Assembly: GCF_024498135.1 (NCBI RefSeq)
Contig: NZ_JANHOH010000012.1
Span: forward strand, 1 to 64,000
Source of the DNA: Mucilaginibacter aquariorum
Lineage (GTDB): Bacteria > Bacteroidota > Bacteroidia > Sphingobacteriales > Sphingobacteriaceae
DNA: 64,000 nucleotides
Direction of reading: 5' to 3'
Shown: one piece after another, positions 17,480 through 24,927 of the stretch
Numbering within the stretch: the first letter of the stretch is position 1
Layout of the letters: every line of letters begins with the position of its first letter
Position numbers and translations under genes: made by a program
Notes under the pieces: generated by a model
Told to the model about the DNA's origin: nothing
What the model saw: only the letters and a program-made list of their open reading frames with translations
The model's database searches: none

Positions 17480-17866
17480 ATGGCTACTACCATAACTGAA
17501 GGTGTTAAGGTTTCAGTTGAAACAATTTACCAACCCGAATATTCTAACCCAATGAATGATCATTTTATGTTCGCATATAAAGTGAGCATTGAAAATATGG
17601 GTAATTATGCCGTACGTTTGGTAAGCCGGCACTGGTATATTTTTGACTCAAACGGCGCCAAGCGCGAAGTAGAAGGTGAAGGAGTTGTGGGCCTGCAGCC
17701 AGTAATTGAACCGGGTAATTCGCACGAATATGTAAGCGGTTGCAATCTTAAAACCGATATGGGCAGCATGAAAGGCGAATACCAAATGGAACGCCTGCTG
17801 GATAATTCAGTATTCAATGTACAGATCCCCGAATTTTATTTAATAGCGCCATACAGGCTTAATTAA
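17480..17866 (+). CDS. apaG: ApaG domain protein
   Basis: A 128-residue protein consisting of one ApaG (DUF525) beta-sandwich domain. Typical strings are RLVSRHWYIFDSNG, VEGEGVVGLQPVIEPG and the glycine-rich MGSMKGEYQM. ApaG is linked to Co2+ resistance and Mg2+ efflux in enterobacteria; its biochemical role is not settled. The gene ends with a wobble-containing terminator hairpin. Confidence 0.93.
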   Translation: MATTITEGVKVSVETIYQPEYSNPMNDHFMFAYKVSIENMGNYAVRLVSRHWYIFDSNGAKREVEGEGVVGLQPVIEPGNSHEYVSGCNLKTDMGSMKGEYQMERLLDNSVFNVQIPEFYLIAPYRLN

Positions 17867-17889
17867 ATTAGAATCAAGATCCAGGATAT

Positions 17890-17921
17890 AGGCCTCGACA
17901 GAAATGTTGGGGCTTTTTTGT
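17890..17921 (+). terminator. terminator of apaG
   Basis: An 11-pair stem with wobbles (GGCCTCGACA, loop GAAA, TGTTGGGGCT) is followed by six T. Confidence 0.7.
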
Positions 17922-17937
17922 TTAGGTGGACATAAGT

Positions 17938-17966
17938 AAAAAGGCTGCCCTAAGGCAGCCTTTTCT
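17938..17966. terminator. bidirectional terminator, 3' of the K+ channel gene
   Basis: AAAAAGGCTGCC pairs perfectly with GGCAGCCTTTT around a CTAA loop. On the minus strand the T-run follows the stem, so it can end the transcript of the channel gene. Confidence 0.85.
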
Positions 17967-18146
17967 AAACAACAATCAAACTAAAGATTATCCGCCTTTA
18001 AAGAAGCTGGCCGGCTGTCTTACGGAGGCATATGCAATACGTTGTACTGCAAAATCAATAGAACGATTAATGCCAGTACGCAGGCCTTAGCCCTAACGCT
18101 ACATGTAAATGTTATTTATTTTGATTTAAATGCACATTTCGGGCTT

Positions 18147-18980
18147 TTATAAAAGCGCCGATCCGCAAAATTTGCAGAATGTAGCATCGCTGTCATGCCC
18201 TTCGCGGCCACAGGTTGGGCAGGCTTCGGGCAGTTCTTTTTTCTGGCGGGCAGCTATTGCCAGGTCATGGGTTAAAATACCCGTTGGGACCGCTATAATA
18301 GCGTAACCTATCAGCATTACTATCGAAGCTACAAACTTGCCCATTGGGGTAACGGGCGATATATCCCCATAACCTACTGTAGTAATGGTAACAATTGCCC
18401 AGTAAATACTTTCGGGGATATTGGAAAATCCGTTCTCGCGCTTCTCTACCAAATACATAACAGAACCCAGGATAATCGTAAGCGATAAAACAGTGAGCAG
18501 GAATATACTGATCTTGCGAAGGCTACCCTTCAAGGCAACGGTTAAAAAATTTATCTCGGTTAAAAAACGGCTCAGCTTAAAGATCCGGAAAACCCGCAGC
18601 AGTCTCAGCGCCCTAAACACCAATAACGATTGTGCGCCGATAAAGAAAATGCTGAGATAGGATGGAATCAGCGCTATCAGGTCAATTATCCCCAACGGAC
18701 TAAATATATAACCGGTAGGCTGCCTGATGCTAATGAGTCGTAAAATATATTCTACGGTGAAGAGTATGGTGTACCCCCATTCAACGTATTTTAAAAGCTG
18801 CCCGTGTTGTTGATGAATGCTTTCCACACTATCCAGCATCACTACAATAATGCTGGTAAAAATGGCTATCAGCAGGGCTACATCAAATGCTTTTCCAGCA
18901 CGGGTGTTTGATTCATAAATGATCTCGTGCAGCCTGGAACGCCAGCCTTTATCAGTTTCGGTTGATGCCATGATTAACAC
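18147..18980 (-). CDS. voltage-gated-type K+ channel with C-terminal zinc ribbon
   Basis: A 277-residue six-TM channel of the Kv-like bacterial family. S1-S3 lie at about 31-118. S4 (119-140) has regularly spaced arginines (RALRLLRVFRIFKLSR). S5 is at about 157-179, the pore helix and selectivity filter are TITTVGYGD (about 199-207), and S6 follows. The C-terminus ends in a small zinc ribbon, CPTCG and CKFCG separated by about 11 residues. The TVGYGD filter indicates potassium selectivity. The start at 18980 gives a short soluble N-terminus. Monocistronic. Confidence 0.92.
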   Translation of the reverse strand: MLIMASTETDKGWRSRLHEIIYESNTRAGKAFDVALLIAIFTSIIVVMLDSVESIHQQHGQLLKYVEWGYTILFTVEYILRLISIRQPTGYIFSPLGIIDLIALIPSYLSIFFIGAQSLLVFRALRLLRVFRIFKLSRFLTEINFLTVALKGSLRKISIFLLTVLSLTIILGSVMYLVEKRENGFSNIPESIYWAIVTITTVGYGDISPVTPMGKFVASIVMLIGYAIIAVPTGILTHDLAIAARQKKELPEACPTCGREGHDSDATFCKFCGSALL

Positions 18981-19030
18981 ACAACACTAAAATTTACACT
19001 TTGTGTGAATGCGCAGGCTTTCAGCAGAAG

Positions 19031-19063
19031 GGATATAAAAAAGGCCACCCGTGGGCAGCCTTT
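19031..19063 (-). terminator. weak terminator-like hairpin upstream of the K+ channel gene
   Basis: AAAGGC pairs with GCCTTT, interrupted inside by two mismatches, and a T-run (T7) follows on the minus strand. No gene is seen just upstream on that strand apart from the spacer to 19195, so it may end a short unannotated transcript. Confidence 0.45.
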
Positions 19064-19197
19064 AACAGTTAAACTAAAAAAATCACTCAATACAGAAGGA
19101 GTTGCACACCCTTATCTTTTATAGATTGATTGCGAGGGTTTTGAAACCCATTACATATACATTACGGCCAATCAGTTTAAAGTGCTACAACCCATAA

Positions 19198-19230
19198 AAA
19201 AATCGCCCCAATTATTTTGAGGCGATTTAA
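19198..19230 (-). terminator. terminator of the zinc peptidase gene
   Basis: AAATCGCCCC pairs with GAGGCGATTT (one mismatch) around an AATTATTTT loop, with a T-run following on the minus strand, 40 bases after the stop codon at 19271. Confidence 0.8.
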
Positions 19231-19270
19231 TATTTGTTTGATTGTTGTTTTAAGAGCTTGCTTTAGCAAC

Positions 19271-19987
19271 TTAGTTCCTCCTGTTAAACAGGAATGAGGC
19301 GTAGTATACCAGCGTAGCCAATGCACTTAAAGCGGCAACAACGTAGGTCATGGCGGCCCACCAAAGGGCGTCTTTTGCCTGCTCGTGTTCCTGGCGGGTT
19401 TGCATAATGGTATAGTTGTTATCCAACCACGCTAAAGCGCGCTGGCTGGCATCAAACTCAACCGGGAGGGTAATAAAGCTAAACAGGGTAACCAATGCCA
19501 AAGCAGCAACACCAATTGCCAGTACATACGGGTTATGCGTAAAAAATAACAGCATAATGCCAATCATCAGCGTCCACTGGGTTAGCGTTGATGCCACATT
19601 TACCACAGGTACCATTGCCGAACGGAAGGTTAACCAGCTATAAGCTTTTGCATGCTGTACCGCATGGCCACACTCGTGGGCGGCAACAGCAGCGGCCGCA
19701 ATACTGCGGCTGTGATAAACATCCGGACTAAGGTTAACTGTTTTATCTGCAGGGTTGTAGTGGTCAGTTAATTGACCTTCAACAGAAATTACCCTTACGT
19801 CATATATGCCATTATCTTTCAGCATGCGCTCGGCCACATCTTTGCCGGATAAGCCGGATAACAAAGGCATTTCTGAATATTGCTTGAACTTACTTTTAAA
19901 ACGCCATTGCACAATAAAGCTCACCAGTGCTATCACTATCATGAGCAGCAAGGCTGAATTATAGGATACGAATAATAGGTTTATCAT
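19271..19987 (-). CDS. neutral zinc metallopeptidase, YugP type
   Basis: A 238-residue membrane peptidase. It has an N-terminal TM helix (about 8-27), a cytoplasmic or periplasmic catalytic part with the zinc motif HECGH (104-108) inside AAAAVAAHECGHAVQHA, then two to three C-terminal TM helices. The match to the YugP/Zn_peptidase_2 family is strong. Role unknown in most species; membrane protein quality control is often suggested. It is monocistronic with a strong terminator. Confidence 0.9.
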   Translation of the reverse strand: MINLLFVSYNSALLLMIVIALVSFIVQWRFKSKFKQYSEMPLLSGLSGKDVAERMLKDNGIYDVRVISVEGQLTDHYNPADKTVNLSPDVYHSRSIAAAAVAAHECGHAVQHAKAYSWLTFRSAMVPVVNVASTLTQWTLMIGIMLLFFTHNPYVLAIGVAALALVTLFSFITLPVEFDASQRALAWLDNNYTIMQTRQEHEQAKDALWWAAMTYVVAALSALATLVYYASFLFNRRN

Positions 19988-20068
19988 TTTTCAATAGTTT
20001 TATATAAAGTCTATTTCAAAAAGCATTCCAGTTTAAGTTGAAAGTATAAAGTTCAAAGTCAAAAGCAC

Positions 20069-20076
20069 TACATTTG
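20069..20076 (+). promoter_or_regulatory. -7 element immediately before the flavoprotein ATG
   Basis: TACATTTG fits TAnnTTTG. The ATG at 20083 begins only 7 bases after it, so the transcript would have almost no leader. This also argues against the in-frame TTG at 20074 as the start. Confidence 0.55.
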
Positions 20077-20082
20077 AAATCT

Positions 20083-21225
20083 ATGTCAGGCAATTTTTCA
20101 TACTGGGAACATACCGCATTCATTGATAATGCCGATGTAATTATTATTGGCAGTGGCATTGTGGGCCTTAGCGCTGCCCTGCATTTAAAAACCCGGGAGC
20201 CAAATTTGAAGGTCCTGGTTTTAGAGCGCGGGTTTTTACCAAGCGGTGCCAGTACAAAAAACGCCGGTTTTGCCTGTTTTGGTACAGTTTCCGAACAATT
20301 AGAGGCACTTAAACATTCATCCGAGGAGGAGGTTGCACGCCTTGCCAATTACAAATGGCGTGGCTTGCAGCGCTTACGTCAAAACCTGGGCGATGAAAAT
20401 ATTGATTATTATCAGCATGGTGGCTACGAGTTATTTATGAAAGGCGAGGAAGCGGATGAGGAAGAGGCAATTGATAGTATTGAAAGATTAAATAAATTAT
20501 TAAAACCGGCAATTGACGGGCATGACATTTATGCAGTTGCCAATGCTAAAATTGCAGGTTTCGGCTTTAATGGAATAAGCCGGATGATATACAACCCTTT
20601 TGAGGGACAGATACATACCGGTAAAATGATGCGTGCCTTACTCCATAAAGTTTACCAGAAAGATGTATTGGTTTTGAACGGGTGCGAGATAAATTCAATT
20701 CATAATGAAGGTGACCATATCCGTTTAACATCCCCGCAGGGAAATTTTAAAGCTGGTAAAGTTATAATGGCGACCAATGCTTTCGCTAAGCAATTGTATC
20801 CCCATTTGCAGGTTACCCCGGGCAGGGGACAAGTGTTGATTACTAAACCTGTGCCCGGTTTAAAGTTAAAAGGGACTTATCATTTTAACGAGGGTTATTA
20901 CTACTTCCGTAATATTGATGGCCGGGTACTTTTTGGCGGTGGCCGTAACCTTGACTTTTCTGCCGAGAAAACCCCGGAGTTTGGCCACACCGATCTGGTA
21001 AAACAAAAATTGACCAATTACCTGCATAATATTATCCTGCCCGGGCAAAATACCGAAATTGATTATTGGTGGAGCGGTATCATGGGCTTTGGCGAAGAAT
21101 TAAGCCCCATAGTAAAGCAAGTGGAGCCGAACATATTTTGCGCCGTGCGCTGCAATGGCATGGGCGTAGCTATGGGTAGTTTGGTAGGGGAAGAGGTTGC
21201 GGAATTGATGTTATCTTCCCAATAA
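20083..21225 (+). CDS. FAD-dependent oxidoreductase, D-amino-acid oxidase family
   Basis: A 380-residue flavoprotein of the DAO/glycine oxidase/YgaF superfamily. The N-terminal Rossmann motif is complete (DVIIIGSGIVGLSAALHL followed by the acidic strand end LVLERG), and the segment PSGASTKNAGFACFG is typical of FAD contact in this family. The C-terminus has the GMGVAMGSLVGEEVAEL helix. It probably oxidises an amino acid or amine with O2 or the quinone pool as acceptor; substrate unknown. ATG 20083 is chosen over the TTG at 20074, which lies within the promoter element. Convergent with murF. Confidence 0.88.
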   Translation: MSGNFSYWEHTAFIDNADVIIIGSGIVGLSAALHLKTREPNLKVLVLERGFLPSGASTKNAGFACFGTVSEQLEALKHSSEEEVARLANYKWRGLQRLRQNLGDENIDYYQHGGYELFMKGEEADEEEAIDSIERLNKLLKPAIDGHDIYAVANAKIAGFGFNGISRMIYNPFEGQIHTGKMMRALLHKVYQKDVLVLNGCEINSIHNEGDHIRLTSPQGNFKAGKVIMATNAFAKQLYPHLQVTPGRGQVLITKPVPGLKLKGTYHFNEGYYYFRNIDGRVLFGGGRNLDFSAEKTPEFGHTDLVKQKLTNYLHNIILPGQNTEIDYWWSGIMGFGEELSPIVKQVEPNIFCAVRCNGMGVAMGSLVGEEVAELMLSSQ

Positions 21226-21230
21226 CCAAT

Positions 21231-21322
21231 GTCATTTCGAACGAGGTACGAGGAGAAATCTTGTTCAAATTGCAAAGTCTACAACTATTCGAACAAGATT
21301 TCTCTCTATCGTTCGAAATGAC
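21231..21322. repeat. long palindromic intergenic repeat, copy 2
   Basis: GTCATTTCGAAC at the left edge is perfectly complementary to GTTCGAAATGAC at the right edge. Inside, AGAAATCTTGTTC (left) pairs with GAACAAGATTTCT (right). The outer arms match those of copy 1 (969-1099). It fills nearly the whole spacer between two convergent genes and could double as a terminator. Confidence 0.85.
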
Positions 21323-21331
21323 AAGTTTTTT

Positions 21332-22666
21332 TTAAAACAACTCCACCAGCCGTTCCAGCGCCATGCCTCTGGACCCTTTTATGAGGATAGTAGCATTGGT
21401 GATAGGATTTGTTTTTAAGCCGATGATGGCATCTTCGGCGGTAAGGTAAAACGTGGTATTGATAAGATTGGTGTTCTGTACTTCCGATTGTTGGCTTGAA
21501 AAATCTTTACCAATAAAGATCCGCTCATCTACCTGGGCACTCATGGCTTTTTGAATAACCGAGGTGTGTTCTACAGCCGATTCTGCACCCATCTCAAACA
21601 TATCGCCCAGTATCATTACTTTATGCGTGGCTTGTACTTTATCCATATTTTCAATGGCTACGAACATGCTGCTTGGGTTGGCATTATAAAAATCGCAAAT
21701 AAGCGTATTGGTAGCCGTTTGCATGATCTGCGAGCGGTTGTTTTTTGGTTGATATCCCTCAATGCCCTGGTTTATCTCGTCACAATTCAACCCGAAAAAG
21801 CAACCGATACATATCGCCGCTAATATATTATCTAAATTATAAGAACCGGTTAACTGCGATTTTACATTGTATGACGAACTTTTTCTATCGTTCCACTTCA
21901 ACGTAAGGAACGTCGAGTTATCCAGCAGCCTACCGCTAACCAAATTATCAGGGTTGGCGTTTTTGCCGTAGTAAACTACATTTTTTAAATCTCTTGCCTT
22001 TTGCATTTCCAACAGCGTAGCATCATCACTATTAACAAACGCTACCTTACTTTCCGATTGACGTAAATAATCATATAACTCTCCCTTCCCTTTCTTCACG
22101 CCCTCAATCCCGCCAAAACCCTCTAAATGGGCTTTGCCAACATTTGTAATGAGGCCGTGAGTGGGTTGGGCTATGCTGCAAAGCAGCGCAATTTCCTTTT
22201 GATGGTTGGCGCCCATTTCTATCACCGCCATTTGGTGCGAGCTATCGATAGTAAGGATAGTTAGTGGTACGCCTATATGGTTATTTAAATTGCCCTGTGT
22301 AGCCAACGTTTTAAAACGATGCGATAAAACGGCGTTGATCAATTCTTTAGTAGTGGTTTTGCCGTTGGTGCCGGTAAGCCCAATAACCGGGATGTTTAAC
22401 TGTTGGCGGTGGTGCCTTGCCAGATCCTGCAATGCTGTCAATACATCGTCAACTAATAAAAACTTTTCGCCAAGCGCATATTCGGGGTTATCAATAACCG
22501 CGTATGCGGCCCCTGCTTCCACCGCTTTTTGGGCAAAGGTATTAGCATCAAACCTATCGCCCTTTAGTGCAAAGAACAAACTGTCCGGCGCTATTTTACG
22601 TGTATCTGTACTAATAACAGTATGATGCAGGAATAATTGATATAGTTGTTCGGTAGTAGTTTTCAT
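21332..22666 (-). CDS. murF: UDP-N-acetylmuramoyl-tripeptide--D-alanyl-D-alanine ligase
   Basis: A 444-residue Mur ligase that adds D-Ala-D-Ala to the UDP-MurNAc tripeptide in peptidoglycan synthesis. An N-terminal substrate domain contains STDTR and FFALKG. The ATP-binding P-loop is GLTGTNGKTTTK (96-107). The central domain has EMGANHQKEI and TNVGKAHLEGFG, and the C-terminal domain has DFYNANPSSM and LGDMFEMG. All are typical of MurF. It lies 19 bases after recQ on the same strand, so the two are probably cotranscribed. Confidence 0.96.
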   Translation of the reverse strand: MKTTTEQLYQLFLHHTVISTDTRKIAPDSLFFALKGDRFDANTFAQKAVEAGAAYAVIDNPEYALGEKFLLVDDVLTALQDLARHHRQQLNIPVIGLTGTNGKTTTKELINAVLSHRFKTLATQGNLNNHIGVPLTILTIDSSHQMAVIEMGANHQKEIALLCSIAQPTHGLITNVGKAHLEGFGGIEGVKKGKGELYDYLRQSESKVAFVNSDDATLLEMQKARDLKNVVYYGKNANPDNLVSGRLLDNSTFLTLKWNDRKSSSYNVKSQLTGSYNLDNILAAICIGCFFGLNCDEINQGIEGYQPKNNRSQIMQTATNTLICDFYNANPSSMFVAIENMDKVQATHKVMILGDMFEMGAESAVEHTSVIQKAMSAQVDERIFIGKDFSSQQSEVQNTNLINTTFYLTAEDAIIGLKTNPITNATILIKGSRGMALERLVELF

Positions 22667-22685
22667 GGTTAATCTGTAATCTAAA

Positions 22686-24830
22686 TTACGCTTCTCTATT
22701 CATCCAGGCAATAACTGCTTTAATTTCGCCGTAGCTGTAGGCATCGCCCAAAACTTCTTTTAATGGCGCTAACATGGCGCTGCCGTAGCTTTCAACCGCG
22801 TCTTTAATAGCAGGGATCTTGCTTTCATTAACAAAATCATACACATCCAGTTCGCCGGTTTGTATAAAGCGACTTAAATGCCCTTCAATTGTTGTTGGCG
22901 ATAAGCCGCGTTCATGCGCAATCTCCGTAACGCTTTTACCCTCTTTGTAAAGTAAATACGTAGCCTGGAAGGTATCTGATAATTTGCCCTTTTTGGGTTT
23001 AGCCGCTTTGCGCTCGCGCTTTACCGATTTTTGGGTTATGCGGGATGTTAATCCCTTCTCTTTACTATAACTGTTAATAACCGCTAAAAATTCGCGGCCA
23101 TATTTAGCAAGTTTCACATCACCGAAACCCGAGATCAAGCGTAACTCATCCATTTTTTGCGGCAGGAAAGTGGCTATCTCTAATAGCGTTGCATCAGATA
23201 ATATAATATAGGCCGGCAGGTTTTCGCCAATGGCAATTTCCTGGCGTTTTTTGCGCAGATCGGCCAATAACTCGGCTTCATAATTCTGCGTCTCGTGTTC
23301 CTGTTCATCGGTAACTTGTGATGCTATCAGTTCTACTTGCAGGTCGCCTCTTAAAACGGCTTCGCTTTTTTGGGTAAGCCTTAATGACGAGTAACCATCC
23401 TCGCTAACTTGCAAAAAGCCTTGTGCTATCAATTCGCGCAGGTAGCGTTGCCAGTCGGCTTTGCTAATGTCGGCACCGGCACCGTATGTTTTAAGCAGTT
23501 TATGATCTGCCCAGATCTTTTCACTTTTAGATCCGCGGAGGAAATCGATTAAATAAGTTGTTCCAAACCGTTCTTTTAAACGCGCCACTGCGGATAATGC
23601 TTTTTGCGCGATGAGTGTTCCGTCGAATTTTACAAATTCGCTCAGGCAAAAATCGCATGAGCCGCAATTGTCCGGGAAGGGCTCGTCAAAATAATGCATC
23701 AAAAATTGACGGCGGCAGGCATGCAGCTGGCAAAAGTTTACCATGTCGTCCAGCTTTTTCAGCATAATGGCACTCTGTTCCCTGTTGTTTTCTACCGTGG
23801 CAAAGCTGCGCAGCTTTATGGCATCCCCGGGCGAGTATAAAAGCAGGGCATCTGATGCCAAACCATCTCTGCCTGCGCGGCCGGTTTCCTGGTAGTAGCC
23901 CTCTATGTTTTTGGGCAAATCCATGTGCACTACATAGCGCACGTTGCTTTTATTTATCCCCATCCCAAAGGCAATGGTGGCTACAATTATTTTTATCTCA
24001 TCCTTTAAAAAAGCCTCCTGGTTGCGGGCTTTAACCTCATTGTTTAAGCCTGCATGGTAAGCTTCGGCGGCATAACCTTCTTCTTTCAAATCGGCAGCCA
24101 GTGCCTCGGTTGATTTACGCGACAGGCAATAAATGATCCCCGAATCATCTTTACGGGCATCCAGGAAAGTTAAAAGCTGGTTAAAGCTGTTCTTTTTTGG
24201 GTTAACCCGATAGGTAATATTTTCGCGGTTAAAGGATGAAATAAACACTGCCGGTTGGTGCAGGTTCAGTTTATCCAGTATATCTTTTTGGGTAAGCTTA
24301 TCGGCGGTAGCGGTAAGGGCTATCACCGGCACGTTGGGGAATTCGTTTTTTAAGCCGGCCAGCATCAGGTACTCCGGGCGGAAATCATGTCCCCATTGCG
24401 AAATACAGTGCGCTTCATCAATGGCTATTTGTACTACATTCAGCGTTTTTAGGAAGCCCATCATGCGGTTATCAGCACCAAATAAACGCTCAGGAGCGAC
24501 ATATAAAAGCCTTATTTCGCCATTTTTTAGCTGTATGGCAATATCTTTTTGCTCATCGGGGCTTTGGCTGGAGTTTAGGAACGCCGCGGGTATACCGGTT
24601 AGATTCAGGCTGTCTACCTGGTCCTTCATTAACGCGATAAGGGGCGATATAACAATAGTTAAGCCATCTAATAGCACGGCAGGCAGTTGATAACAAAGCG
24701 ATTTGCCACCACCGGTAGGCATTAGCACCAAGGTGTCCTGTTTGTTTAAAACATTTGCTATAATGGCTTCCTGCGAAAGCCTGAACTGGTTGTATCCGAA
24801 ATATTTTTGAAGGGCCTGTATAGGTGTCAT
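22686..24830 (-). CDS. recQ: ATP-dependent DNA helicase RecQ
   Basis: A 714-residue superfamily 2 helicase that unwinds DNA 3' to 5' in recombination and repair. Walker A is MPTGGGKS (38-45), Walker B DEAHC (138-142), the aromatic-rich loop QWGHDFRPEY follows, and motif VI is QETGRAGRDG. The RecQ zinc site has cysteines CRRQ, CGSCDFC. The RQC winged helix is followed by an HRDC domain (about 535-605) and an extra C-terminal helix-turn-helix (about 645-690, SVTEIAHERGLSPTTIEGHL). That last part makes it longer than E. coli RecQ but is common in Bacteroidota. First gene of a recQ-murF pair. Confidence 0.96.
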   Translation of the reverse strand: MTPIQALQKYFGYNQFRLSQEAIIANVLNKQDTLVLMPTGGGKSLCYQLPAVLLDGLTIVISPLIALMKDQVDSLNLTGIPAAFLNSSQSPDEQKDIAIQLKNGEIRLLYVAPERLFGADNRMMGFLKTLNVVQIAIDEAHCISQWGHDFRPEYLMLAGLKNEFPNVPVIALTATADKLTQKDILDKLNLHQPAVFISSFNRENITYRVNPKKNSFNQLLTFLDARKDDSGIIYCLSRKSTEALAADLKEEGYAAEAYHAGLNNEVKARNQEAFLKDEIKIIVATIAFGMGINKSNVRYVVHMDLPKNIEGYYQETGRAGRDGLASDALLLYSPGDAIKLRSFATVENNREQSAIMLKKLDDMVNFCQLHACRRQFLMHYFDEPFPDNCGSCDFCLSEFVKFDGTLIAQKALSAVARLKERFGTTYLIDFLRGSKSEKIWADHKLLKTYGAGADISKADWQRYLRELIAQGFLQVSEDGYSSLRLTQKSEAVLRGDLQVELIASQVTDEQEHETQNYEAELLADLRKKRQEIAIGENLPAYIILSDATLLEIATFLPQKMDELRLISGFGDVKLAKYGREFLAVINSYSKEKGLTSRITQKSVKRERKAAKPKKGKLSDTFQATYLLYKEGKSVTEIAHERGLSPTTIEGHLSRFIQTGELDVYDFVNESKIPAIKDAVESYGSAMLAPLKEVLGDAYSYGEIKAVIAWMNREA

Positions 24831-24927
24831 GCGTTATATGCAAATGTGCAGATTTGAATTAATAGCCTGATGATGAAACCTCAAAAAAATATCTTTAGAT
24901 TAGCTTTATTGATCTAAACATTAACAT

